Shown: in pieces, positions 34,847 through 45,668 of the stretch
How the letters are laid out: the number at the start of each line of letters is the position of its first letter
Position numbering within the stretch: position 1 is the first letter of the stretch
Origin: Podospora comata
Lineage: Eukaryota > Ascomycota > Sordariomycetes > Sordariales > Podosporaceae
Reading direction: 5' to 3'
Assembly: GCA_017354895.1 (NCBI GenBank)
Contig: CP071494.1
Location: forward strand, 930,001 to 994,000
Length of the DNA: 64,000 nucleotides
Notes under the pieces: model-generated
Told to the model about the DNA's origin: nothing
Database searches by the model: none
What the model saw: the letters and a program-made list of their open reading frames with translations, nothing else
Translations under genes and position numbers: made by a program

Positions 34847-36931
34847 GAGTGGCTACAAGACAACACCAGCCGGTCTAATGGAAAACAAACAACAAAAAAA
34901 AGTATCCCGCCGAGTTGCTTGGTTTGAGAAAGAGGCTGCAAGGGTTGAAGGGCAGGACCGATTTACTTTTTTTTTTTTGCGGCGGCGGCGGCGGAATTTT
35001 TGGGGGGAGGGACGAGGTTATGAAGCCATCATATGCTTTCCTTTGGGAAAGGGCAGATGTACCGCTTACCTACCAAGCAACTCGTTTATTCATGAGGAGG
35101 GTACCCCAGGTTATTGTAACCAGATCATTGGATCTGGGGGTCACGACCTCTGGTGGAGCATCGTCATTTTATCATGAGATGCATCACATTTTTATATACC
35201 CAGGATCATCATCATGAATATGGCCTCCCCCAGGCAGGGGAGGGGGGTGGGAGTGGGATGACATGTAACACACACACACATTGCTGCTTGTATGATAAAA
35301 AGCCACGATTTGTATTGGGAGTTTTTGGAGTTGGTAGAATGGATGGATGGGAAAGGGGGGTAGGGGGATAGCATGGCATGTTTTTGGGAGCGTGATTTAA
35401 AAAAAAAAAGAAGTACTGTATAGATAATTCTTAATGAACGGAATGGCATTTTTCATGAATATTTTGTTTCTTTATGTTGAGTATTGATGGGAAAGGGGCG
35501 TGTCAAAGTGATTCCTCTGGCGGGTTGGTGGTTTGGGGAAAATCAGGGGTCCATCCTTGTTCAAAAATAGCACCGCGTGACAGGCTGGCTAGTGGTGGAA
35601 GAGAAAGGATGATCCGATGGGGATTGGATTTGCCGGGTTTTTAGGCGATGGGATGGGATGGGCTTCTAGAACTTTTGGATTTGGAGGAGGTGTAGGGGGG
35701 CAAAGGAGGGAGAAATGTGAACCCGAGTTTGTTGACAGTTTTTTTGGGGGTTGATGATGATATCTACGATATGAAAAGTGGTGAATGATAGGGAAGGTGG
35801 GTCGGATATTAATCTTTTGGATCACCTAGGAATACCACATGCCATTTCCATCTTAGATGGGTAGGTGTAAAGCTTATCATTATGTTCCATGTCCGGCAGG
35901 CGCGGAAGGATCCTAGTAGGTATCACGGTAGTTTTTTTGTTGTTGGACTTCTGGAAGGTGCGGTGTGTAATTCTCGAATGATGCACGGGAACGGAGACGG
36001 AGAGACAGTGTGCTGGAGTGGTGTAAGTGAAGCCGGGAGAACCGATGGTGTAAGACATCTCAACTCACTTGCTCCATAACCGGGTTTGGGGGGAGTCATG
36101 GCCAGCAGCCCAGAACGGGACCGAACAGGAAAAGAGTTCGGTGTTAAGACCCGGAAGTTAGAACTGGCCTGGGGGAAAGAAACTCCAGCCCAAGATGGGG
36201 AAAATCCAACAATGAGAAAATGGATAGCCTCAAGCACGACAACCTGGGATTGACAGGGCTGCCGTTGAAAATCGACCTCGTGGCGCCTGTAAGCCCCAAA
36301 GTTGTGGAGCGACATGGTCAGACTTTCAGCGCTTGAACAACGCCAAATCAGCCCAGAACGACAAGCCACTGTTCATGCTGAGCCACAAACGCCTTGGGAA
36401 TCTTCGTAATACCTGCGTTTTGATTGGACAGAGATCCAAAATATGGTACGGGTTGTGGGGATGTGGTCTGGGTGAGTCGATTGATGGACGACCCATTGTT
36501 CGTGTTTGCCGGGTGGTCCGTTGAAATTGGCAGTCACACGGTGTGCGGTGGTGGTGGTCAAAGGGCAGGGCTGCCAGGTGGGCTGGGCTCAGGCACCGGA
36601 GTTTGTGGCATGTTTGTTTTAAAAGGGGTGAGGTTCCCGCCCAAAGTCTGAAGGCTTTTGGTCTTTTTGTTCTTGTGATCAGTAAAGCATTTATTACCTA
36701 CACAGACGATTTTTGATCTGGGGATCTGGAAGTACCGGGAAAACGTTCAACAAGACGAGTTTCATCAACCCAGCCAACCACAAGCTCTCCACTTGTTCAC
36801 TTACACGCGGTCTTCAACAACAACCACAACCTTTTATACACCACCCTCTCTCCACCACCACAACAACAACAAATAACAACAACAACTTTCTTCTCTCTTA
36901 AAGTTCACCTCACAAAAACAAAGCCGTCAAA
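34847..36931. other. Intergenic between DUF3405 gene and small Ser/Asn-rich protein gene
   Basis: About 2.1 kb of 3' UTR, low-complexity G- and T-rich sequence and a promoter at the right end. A short (CA)n run sits near 35263-35280. The last 100 bases are CAA/CCA-rich, like leaders of well-translated fungal genes. No gene is supported. Confidence 0.5.
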
Positions 36932-37201
36932 ATGTCCCCGACACACACCATGTCCGCCCACCTCTGCAAACAAATCGTCTCCTCCTGGCGCGAGAGCAGA
37001 CAGTCCAACACCACCAGCAGCAGCCCCCTCCCTTCCCCCCCAAACAGCATGGGCTCCTACTTCCCTCGCTCTCTCTCTTCCTCATCATCACCAAAGACCT
37101 CGCTAGACAACGGCGACCGTCACAACACCTCTGTCCCTCTGTCAAGACAAACGTCCAACAACAACAACAACAGCCGCAACTGGAGATGGGGGTCCCGTTA
37201 A
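36932..37201 (+). CDS. Small Ser/Asn-rich protein, 89 residues, unrecognised
   Basis: Start context cgtcaaaATGtcc is strong, and it is preceded by a CAA/CCA-rich, G-poor leader with a TTTATA element about 100 bases upstream, as for efficiently translated fungal genes. The protein opens with a possibly helical segment (MSAHLCKQIVSSWRESRQSN), then is dominated by Ser, Pro and Asn (including NNNNN) and ends RNWRWGSR. No signal peptide, membrane helix or known domain. It is likely disordered. The composition alone could arise by chance, so the case rests on the start context and leader. No function is offered. Confidence 0.5.
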   Translation: MSPTHTMSAHLCKQIVSSWRESRQSNTTSSSPLPSPPNSMGSYFPRSLSSSSSPKTSLDNGDRHNTSVPLSRQTSNNNNNSRNWRWGSR

Positions 37202-38605
37202 GCGGAAGGAACTGATTGGTCCAAAAAGGGAAGGAGGAAGGAAAGAAAGTGTTATCGTATGATTTGAGGGAGGATATCGCACCACCCAACTACACCACAC
37301 CACACCACACCATTTTTATTTAATACGACTCCGAACACCCACACCAGTTACTAGAGAGAGGGAGGGATGGATGCCTGGATGGGGTATGCCGAGTTATGCA
37401 GGCCCATCGTTGGTGGTACACACACCTTAGACTTGGGTTTGAAGGGAGGGAGGTTTAGTCGACATTACACAACATGAAATGGGCGGTGGGATACAAGGGA
37501 TTTTTGGGCTGGACTACTGGACTGGACTGGACCGGAATTGGATGGGGACATTCTACAATGAAGAGAGAGGGAACATCATTCGCAGCCCGCACAGCCAGCT
37601 TGGCAGGGCGCTGGACATACACAACGGAGTTAAACGGAGAGGGATTCATTGATTTTGCTTTGTTATCATCATCATTATACCAATTTACTGTTTTGTCACC
37701 ATTTACTTGAACTATGTCGCAATATCCTGCTTATGTCACTGTGGGTGAGAGTGAAAGTTGGCATTTTGCCTTGTAAGGTGTGAATGAGATGAGATGGCGC
37801 AATCGACACTAACAATTGACAGTTCCCTTGTGCTGGAAAAAGAAGATTATTTTGTTGGCCGCTTCGGTACCGAATATCTCTATAATGAAAGTTTGGCTCG
37901 CCCAGTCATGAATCCATAACGGAAGGTTTCTATGCGCGGCGTCTGTTACGCAAAATTCTTTCAAGAATCGTGCCATGCGAGAGGGAATGTCATGCCATTT
38001 TTATCTAAACCGGGGGCGCCGCAGGCCGCCGTTTGTTACTGCTACCTTGACCGCTGTTGCTGGTGTAAGTGTTTCTCGCACGGTGTGGGGAATGGATCGG
38101 ACCCGGAGAACGGTACAGGAAAGGGGAGAACCGGTGGTAATTGAGATCGGGGAAAGGTTTATAAGGGTCCACATTTTCCCGTTAGGGGAGGGAGATCTAA
38201 CGGGAATGCCGGTGACCGGGTTTGGCTGCCGGTTTTTGGTGGTGCGGAGGGAGGTGATGGATTGATACCATATCTTTCTACTTGCTCATTTGTGCCAATG
38301 CCCCAGCTCTGCATGTTGAGCGAAGGCTGTATTGGCTTGACACACCTGTTTGAGTTACCCGTTGGAGATTTGTCTCGAGGACACAGGTGTCTGTGTTATT
38401 CATGATCTTTCTGGCATCGTCTGTGGCGTGAGTCGGCGACAGCAAGCTTGGACGAGGTTGGATGATTCTGGGTTGGTCAGTGAACGTTTGTCCCCGGCTG
38501 AACTATTGTTGTCCTCTATCTACTTGTACACATCCAGTTTCTCAAGATGTACCAACCCATTCGCAGGCTGTCAAATCCCGTCAGCTTTTCTTCATCCCCG
38601 TTCAA
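37202..38605. other. Convergent spacer before dCMP deaminase
   Basis: About 1.4 kb between the small-protein stop and the deaminase stop. It holds a (CACAC)n-type array at 37292-37312 and no supported gene. Confidence 0.5.
37292..37312. repeat. (ACACC)n microsatellite
   Basis: About four tandem five-base units in the 3' region of the small Ser/Asn-rich gene. Confidence 0.75.
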
Positions 38606-39698
38606 TCATGAAAGGAAGCTACTCACCGGGGCATACTGCCTCAACTTCACCCCCGCCTCCCTAAACACCGCCGCCGTATCCCCATCCATGCTATATCCGT
38701 GACTATACACCACCTCCCCGATCCCAACCTGAACAATCTTGATGCTGCACGTCAAGCACGGGTGCGTAGTGCAGTACAGCACCGCGCCCTCCCTCACCCT
38801 CTCCCTTCCCGCTTCAAGCAGGGCATTCTCCTCGGCATGGATACAAAGACAAGTCGTCAACCCGTGCCCTGACCCCTGACCGGCATTGCACCTGTCACAT
38901 CCCCCCTCCCCACAGTTGACCAAGCCCCTGGGTGTACCGTTGTAACCCGTGCTGATAACCCTCTTATCCCTCACAATAACGCATCCAACCCGCCGCTTCA
39001 TGCAGTTTGCCCTCTGCGCCGCCAGCTCAGCCAACGCCATGAAGTAGGCGTCCCACGACGGGCGGAGCCGGTCTTGATTCAACAAATCCAGCTTCCCCAG
39101 CGTGGCGTACAAGTGGGCGAGAGAAGAAGAGGTGTTCAACAACCTCACTGTCGCTCTTGATATCATCGCCTGGGTGCCGTTTACTGGATCGTAGAGATGG
39201 GAGTCGTTTAGTGTGACGAACGACTCGAGATCAGTAACTTCATGATCGGGTTCCGACTCCTCGTTTGGTCCTTTCAAGAACCGGCCGTGGTTGGACTGGG
39301 ACTGTCGAGCTAGGAAACGTTTCCAGCGGACGGTCAAGGGGGCGTCGACCGAGAGGAGGAGGAAGAAGGGGCGGCGGGTGTACATTTCGAGGATTTCTTC
39401 TGAGGGAATGTCGGTTGTTACGAAGCGGTCGCGCCATCGTTTGGTGACGAATTCGAGGAGTTCTTCGGGGGTGGAGAAGGTGGTTTGGGTGGTGGTGGAG
39501 GAGGAGATGGAGGATGGGGGGGTGGTTTGGGTTGTTTGTTTTGGGGAGAGGTAGAGGTGGGTGAAGCCGTGGTGGTCGGCGAGGTAGTTGGCGATGGTGC
39601 GCTTGCCGGCGCAGATGCCTATAATATGTGTAAGTAAGAGTGGATGGGTGAGAGGCCAAGGTGGTCATGTGTTTACTGCCGCAGATTCCAATGAACAT
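38606..39698 (-). CDS. DCD1: Deoxycytidylate (dCMP) deaminase with N-terminal P-loop region
   Basis: Deaminates dCMP to dUMP, supplying the substrate of thymidylate synthase. Exon 1 is only 22 nt (39677..39698, MFIGICG plus one base); intron 39619..39676; exon 2 38606..39618; total 344 residues. The zinc-dependent cytidine deaminase site is complete: HAE (His268, Glu270) and PCLTC (Cys295, Cys298). A further Cys/His cluster (CGEGGCDRCNAG, GHGLTTCLCIH) is typical of eukaryotic dCMP deaminases and binds a second zinc. The first ~100 residues carry a nucleotide-kinase-like P-loop, GICGSICAGKRT, rebuilt only when the tiny exon is joined. In known fungal homologues this extension is present, its role unclear. 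The divergent neighbour across 956 bases is ATG7. Identification is confident. Confidence 0.93.
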
Positions 39699-40654
39699 TT
39701 TGACTGTTGAGTAGAGATTGAAGATTGGTGTTTTGATCAGATGGAGAAGTAGGGATCCGAAATAAGAACGTCTATTTCTCTCAGTAAATATCTACAACCA
39801 TGAAACTCTCCGGCCAGCTAAGGTGTGTAATAAGTCCGTTTTGAAATGGCGGAGAACGAAGACGCGCTTCTAGCTGCAAGTCATCAACGCGTGAGCGCGT
39901 CTTCAAGCTCCTCGTGGCCGATGATTAGCCGGTGGGATGTGCCTGTCTTCAGTTAGCCATGATATCAAACAATAGTACATTTTGGTTAAGGACTATTCTA
40001 TGTTCACAGTTTGGGCCCGTTCCTTATTTCCCATATCTGATGGGCCGTATTCTAGAATCTCTCCGTGACCATCGACCATCTTTGTAAGCCTTTGTCCAAC
40101 GTGGTGGCTCAGGTACCTTGCCTTGTTCATGGCGGGGCAGTCTGGTATACGCTTGAAGCAGATCCCTGGAAAGGGCGGGGCATCATCAGCCAGAGCTTCC
40201 TCCACACCCTGCTATCGAACTGAAGCTGGTCCCTCCCATCTGACTTCCAAACTTGAATCGAATAGAACGGCAGTTGCGTATCGTATATAATCCAGGTCTT
40301 ACCTTCCCAAGCTTGTGACACACCAGGCACCGGTCATCCGGCGATGCCACACCACACCTGACCAAAGCTTTGCAGCTTACCTGAGACGCACATGTGTTCC
40401 AAGGTGTATCTATCTCTAACGCTCTAGACGATTCGAGTCATTCACAACAGTATTATCCTTCTTTGCCAAATCCAACAAAGCTGCCAGCCTAGATCTTCTC
40501 AACGTCGCCGCTTTGACCAGTTCGCGAACAGTAACTTCGCTCCGAAATCGCGTACACAACTTGCGATCACAACCCCGCGGTCAGTCTTCCCCAAACACCA
40601 ACGAATCGAGAATCAACCCAGCGAATCGACCCCGCGAGGCGACCACAGAGTACC
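39699..40654. other. Divergent promoter region, DCD1 and ATG7
   Basis: About 0.96 kb between two diverging start codons. It should hold both promoters. No gene, repeat or clear motif was seen. Confidence 0.6.
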
Positions 40655-42922
40655 ATGGCGCCCGTCAAATTCGTCCCATTCTCTTCGGAGATAGAACTAC
40701 CGTTCTATTCATCGCTTTTCTCGTCCAAACTCGACCATGACCGACTTGACGATTCCGCCCGCGCGGTTTTGGGCGTTTACGAGCCCCGCGTGCAGGCCGA
40801 TCCCGAGGCCAGCGTGAGGATGCAAATACTGGGAAATGCCCTCACAGCCAAAGAGTAGGATTCTGCAAATTGAACTTTTACATTGTGCTGTTCGAACTAA
40901 TGGCTGACAGTGACGACAGCCTACCTGTTGGCACGAGTCGCGCAAAGGGGTTTATCAAGAACGTTAACACCATCGAAGATTTCAACAATGTCAACAAGAC
41001 TGCCATGATCGAGGACATCGGCCGGCAGGTGTGTTTATTCTTGACCTGGGGCCAGTTCTTTGTGAACTAACCACGCTTTGGACACCAGATTTGGGATGCG
41101 ATTCAAGACGGCACAATCTACTCAGTTCCCTCTCTACTGTCGTCCTTCGCGATCCTTTCGTTCGCCGACCTCAAAAAGTACCGATTTACATATTGGTTTG
41201 CATTTCCGGCCCTACACTTCAAAAAACCTCTATGGGAACGATCTGGCGACGTCGAGCGGTTAAACTCTAGGGAAAGCGAAGCTCTCGTCGAGTCGGTTGG
41301 CACATGGCGGTATACTGTCAGCACGGAGAAGGAGCATGGTTTCTTTCTTGCGAAGAAGTCACGGGGCGAGCATGCCACAGGAAGAGGACCGGTGGATGAC
41401 TCGATGGCAGAGGAAATAGGATACCAGTGGCAAATCGGGTCACTACGCGATTTTGAGAATGGCTTCTTCAACGACATCCCCGAGGAGGACCGATATGTTG
41501 CCTTTGTGGACCCCTCAAACTACCCTGAACACCCTTCATGGCCGTTGCGAAATCTCCTGGTCCTGATCTCGCATCGATATCGGCTGAAGAAGGTACAGAT
41601 TCTTTGTTACCGTGATACCCAAGCACGCAGGCACGAGGCTCGGAGCATCATTCTCCCGTTGTCCTTGAACCTACCCAAAGATTTCGATTTCGCGACGGTT
41701 CCCGACGTGACAGGCTGGGAAAGGGACGGCGGATCGAAACTGAGGCGCCGGGTAGCCGATCTGGCCGAGTATATGGACCCGACCAAGCTGGCCGATCAAG
41801 CTGTGGACCTCAACTTGAAGCTTATGAAGTGGCGCCTGGCACCAAATTTGGAACTCGACACCATCAAAAACACCAGCTGTCTCTTGCTGGGTGCTGGAAC
41901 GCTTGGCAGTTATGTGTCTAGGAATCTCATGGGCTGGGGCGTACGGAAGATCACTTTTGTGGACTATGGTGCCATTTCATTCTCGAATCCTGTTAGGCAG
42001 CCATTATTCGAGTTTGAGGACTGTCTTCAAGGGGGCAAACCAAAGGCCTTGAAGGCGGCTGAGGCGCTCAAAAGGATCTACCCGGGAGTGGAAGCCGAAG
42101 GGCATGTGCTCTCGGTGCCTATGTTGGGGCACCCAGTTACCAACGAGGCTAAGACCCGAGACGACTTCAATAAGCTACAAGAGTTGGTCAACTCACACGA
42201 TGCTGTCTTCATGCTCTTGGATACCCGCGAGTCGAGGTGGTTGCCTACGCTCATGGCCAAATCCGCGAACAAAATCGTCCTCAATGCTGCGCTTGGATTC
42301 GACACATATGTGGTCATGAGACATGGAGCCAAACCGGAAGATGGGAGTGAAGACACTCTGGGTTGCTATTTCTGCAACGACGTCGTTGTTGCTGCCGATG
42401 TAAGTTTTCTGACTGTCCCTATTCTCTACACAATACACAAAACTAACGAGCAAATAGTCCATGAAAGACGCAACCCTGGATCAACAATGCACCGTCACCC
42501 GTCCCGGAGTGGCAGCTATTGCCTCGGCTCTCCTCGTCGAGTTGTTCTCCAGCATTCTCCAGCATCCACAGAGGCAGCACGCCCCCGCACCTGTTCCATC
42601 GGCTAATGGAGAATATGAACGTGACCCCCCTGAACACCCCTTGGGCATCGTACCACACCAGATCAGAGGGTTCTTGTCCTCGTTCAACAATATGAATATC
42701 CGTGGGAGGTCATATCCACAGTGCAGTGCTTGCTCCAAGCCAATTCTGGAAGCTTATGCAAAGGATGGATGGGGATTCGTCAAAAAGGCCCTAGCTGATA
42801 GGGACTATGTTGCCGAGTTGAGTGGGCTGGCTGAGGTTCAACGACAGGCGGAAGCGGCTGCTGCAGATGTGGAGTGGAGCGAGGAAGAAGGTGACGATGA
42901 CGGCGAGGGTATACTACTATGA
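40655..42922 (+). CDS. ATG7: Autophagy E1-like activating enzyme Atg7
   Basis: Activates the ubiquitin-like proteins Atg8 and Atg12 with ATP and passes them to Atg3 and Atg10; cytosolic, needed for autophagosome formation. Four exons: 40655..40854, 40911..41028, 41089..42399, 42458..42922, giving 697 residues. Introns have typical signals (for example GAACTAAC before 41088, and AACTAAC before 42457). The N-terminal domain begins [20 protein letters not shown]. The adenylation domain has the nucleotide loop GAGTLG (374-379) with [20 protein letters not shown]. The catalytic cysteine is Cys554 in [11 protein letters not shown]. The acidic C-terminal tail ([16 protein letters not shown]) matches the Atg8-binding end of the family. 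Length is normal and every key residue is present. Identification is confident. Confidence 0.97.
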
Positions 42923-43484
42923 CGTTAGTGAATGCTTTTGTAGATACGGGCTATACTGGCGTCTTGGTGTTAGCGGGGTTTCCTGGTTATCCAGGGTTTA
43001 GGTCAAGTCTTTGGTCTTATGATAGATGAGATATTATATGCTGTTCTGCTTGTGATTTATCTGAGAGGTGTACTAAAAGAGTTGAGAGGAGTGCTAAGTT
43101 CTGCAGAGAACGGGCAGATCACGACACTCATCTTGTCTGTGGTAAAGCTACAAGCGAGCAAATGTTGCCGAAACTGCTGCCTCCAGTGTCATCACCTTGA
43201 TCATCTTTGAAGCCTTTCATATTCTGTCAAAGTCGCTATACTTTTGTCCACAACATGATTGCTCTCGCAAGTCGAACCCCCGGCTAGATGCCCATCACGC
43301 CAACCCAACTTCGTCCTAGCCCCGCCAAGATCGTCCCTATCTTATCCCAAAGCGGTCAAACCCGTCAAAACTTCCCGCCCCACTTTAATTTTCCCTTCCC
43401 TCTCTCCCCAAAATTTACCCACCACCAAACTTGGCCCCTTCCCTTTTTTCTCCAGCAACCACCCCGACAAAACAACCGACAAAG
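42923..43484. other. Intergenic between ATG7 and the UPF0390 gene
   Basis: About 0.56 kb. The left half is 3' UTR, the right half a pyrimidine-rich, G-poor leader. Nothing else was seen. Confidence 0.6.
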
Positions 43485-43766
43485 ATGGCGCAAGGAGCCA
43501 TCAAAAAGGCCCCCAAGGCCAACCCGGGGCTCACCAAAGCCAAGGGCAGCGGCGGCGGAGCGAAAAAGGTCAACAAACCCCAAAAGGCCAAGAGCGGCGG
43601 GAGCGCAGACAAGCAAAAGAAGAAGTTCACCTCGGGCATGGTGGCCAAGACGGAGCTGATGCTGGGAGCGAGGGCGGGGCATCTGGAGCTGATTGGGAAG
43701 GGGAGGGACAAGACGAAGAAGGGGCCTGCGACGGAGAATAAAGGGGGGAGCCGGAAGTTTGGTTAA
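43485..43766 (+). CDS. UPF0390/DUF2462 small basic protein
   Basis: 93 residues, intronless, very rich in Lys, Gly and Ala. The family signature is visible: MAQGAIKKAPKANPGLTKAK at the start, KKVNKPQKAK in the middle, and a C-terminal helix FTSGMVAKTELMLGARAGHL followed by a basic end (SRKFG). The mammalian relative is known as a Leydig cell tumour 10 kDa homologue, and the basic composition suggests a nuclear or nucleolar location, but the role is unproven. The start is the first ATG after a G-poor leader. It converges on the decarboxylase gene with 220 bases between stop codons. Confidence 0.85.
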   Translation: MAQGAIKKAPKANPGLTKAKGSGGGAKKVNKPQKAKSGGSADKQKKKFTSGMVAKTELMLGARAGHLELIGKGRDKTKKGPATENKGGSRKFG

Positions 43767-43986
43767 GACTGACTGCGCACTTTGTATGGTGGCAAGTCTG
43801 GGACGGAGAACGACGGCGGGGCGGGTTGGGGGATTTGGAAGGGGATGGAAACGACAAGGGAAAGGACGACAAGATACCCATTGTTTACGATATTGTTTCG
43901 CGATTCTTTCATGACTTTTGGGATTGGAAGGGATTTGGTACGACTCAATATGGCCGACAGACTGCTCGCTTTTGTCAAAATTGCAT

Positions 43987-45668
43987 TTACGCCTCGACAA
44001 AACTCTCGGCGACTTCTCTCAAGACGCCCTCTACATACTTTGCGTCCCTCTCAATCTCGACCCTCCACGTCGACACAGCGATTCTCACCGCCTTCCTGCC
44101 TTGCCATTGCGTCCCGCTCACAAACATCTTGCCCGTCTGGTTGATCCGATCAACGAGAACATTATTCAGCGCCTCGTTTCTCGCCCGGAATAACACAATT
44201 ATGAAGATGTCTTCCTCGACATGATTCTCAGTCTCAGGAAGCAGCTCGTAATGTTCAGAGTTGTGGATAAAAGAGGCGAGTTTCCTGGCAAGGAACACCA
44301 TCCGGCTGAACATGGCCTCCATGCCCTCTCGGCCCTCGCTTTTCAGGACGGCATAAACTGGCAGGGCGCGGAAGCGACGGGAGTTCTCAAGGCCGATGTT
44401 CAAAGGGCCGAAGATCCCATCTTCTTGGGAACCTGCAGCAGAGGAGGATGGCGGGGGAGCCAGGTAGGCGGCGCCCGGGTTGCTAAACACTTGAGTGAGG
44501 GTGGATGGGTGGCGGGAGAAGAAAATGCCGTTGTCGTAGGGCTTTTTAACACGCACACACACACACACATATTAATACAGCAAGCAAATAAAAACATATA
44601 CAAAAAAAACTCAAAAAAACTCACCACATTGAGAAGTTTATGCCCATCCACGCAGATACTATCCGCCAATTCCATACCCGCGACACAGGCACGCAGACTA
44701 AGAAACTGGTCTGTTTTGGGCAGAGCCCGGGCAAAGATGCCAAAGGCGCCGTCGACGTGGATCCAGGCCTTGTAACGGTCAGCCAGGCTGCGGATCTTGG
44801 GCATGTCGAAGATGGCTGTGGCGAACCGGCCGGTGTTGACCTCGCCCGAGGAGATGGCTATGATGCATGCTGCGCTGTTTTTTTCAGCCTCTTTCAGGGC
44901 TGGTTCCAACTTGTCGAGGTCGATTCTCCACGGTTTGTCATCTTGTCCAACATCGAGCACGCACTCCTCCCCCAACCCCAATATCTTGGCCGCCTTGAGC
45001 AGCGAGGAATGGGGTTTCGACGTCAGAATCTTGATATCTGCCACCCCAGCGGCAATACAAGCTTTGACCAAGCCTGCCTTGGCCACGGATTTTTCAGGGG
45101 AAGAGAGGCGGGAGGAGATGAGATATTCCCTCCCGCAGGCCAAACCGAGGATGTTGGCGCCCGTGGCGCCTGTGGTGAAAGTCTTGGCTGGGAAGCGGGA
45201 GGGTGGCAGGTCAAGGAGGGAGAGGAGCATGGATAGGGTTGTTGACTCGACAAAGGTGGCGGAGGAGTGGACCCATCCTGATGATGACTGGGGGAAATGG
45301 ACCTGGACGTTCTGGTCGAGGGCGGTGACGAGGTTGTCTGCTGCTTGGGCTATGGGGAGGCAGGAGCCGGTTACGAAGCCGTAGTAGTAGGGGGAGGTTG
45401 ATTGCTGGTTTAGGGAGGGGAGGATGGACTCCAACAGGTGGGTGAGGGTTGAGGAGGGGGTTGATGGGGGGAGGTCAAAGGGGGCGGAGGGGAGGGAGGA
45501 GAGGGTTTGGGTTAGGGTTTGGGGGGTGGGGAGGACGGGGTGGGTGGTGGTGTGGGTTGTTACGGTGGCGCGGAGGCGGGTGTAGGCTGAGAGGAGGAAG
45601 GCGGATTCGGGGTCGGGTCCGGGGTCGGGGTGGAGATCTGGACCGGTGGGTGTGTTCGGGGTCGTCAT
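43987..45668 (-). CDS. Group II PLP-dependent amino acid decarboxylase
   Basis: Belongs to the glutamate/aromatic/diaminobutyrate decarboxylase fold, which removes the carboxyl group from an amino acid using pyridoxal phosphate. Exons 44625..45668 and 43987..44541 give 532 residues. The PLP lysine is Lys344 in DGHKLLNV, which sits at the exon 1 end; conserved neighbours are HVDGAFGIFARA (Asp of the cofactor site), SGWVHSSATFVE, FTTGATGANILGLACGRE and, in exon 2, PYDNGIFFSR. The intron (44542..44624) holds a GT microsatellite on the sense strand and ends AAAAAG. There is no signal peptide; the first ~40 residues are Pro/Thr-rich. The substrate cannot be read from sequence. The coding strand is C-rich at the 5' end and G-rich at the 3' end. 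Confidence 0.88.
44554..44569. repeat. (CA)n microsatellite inside the decarboxylase intron
   Basis: About eight CA units on the plus strand, reading as GT on the sense strand, placed close to the 3' end of the intron. Confidence 0.85.
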
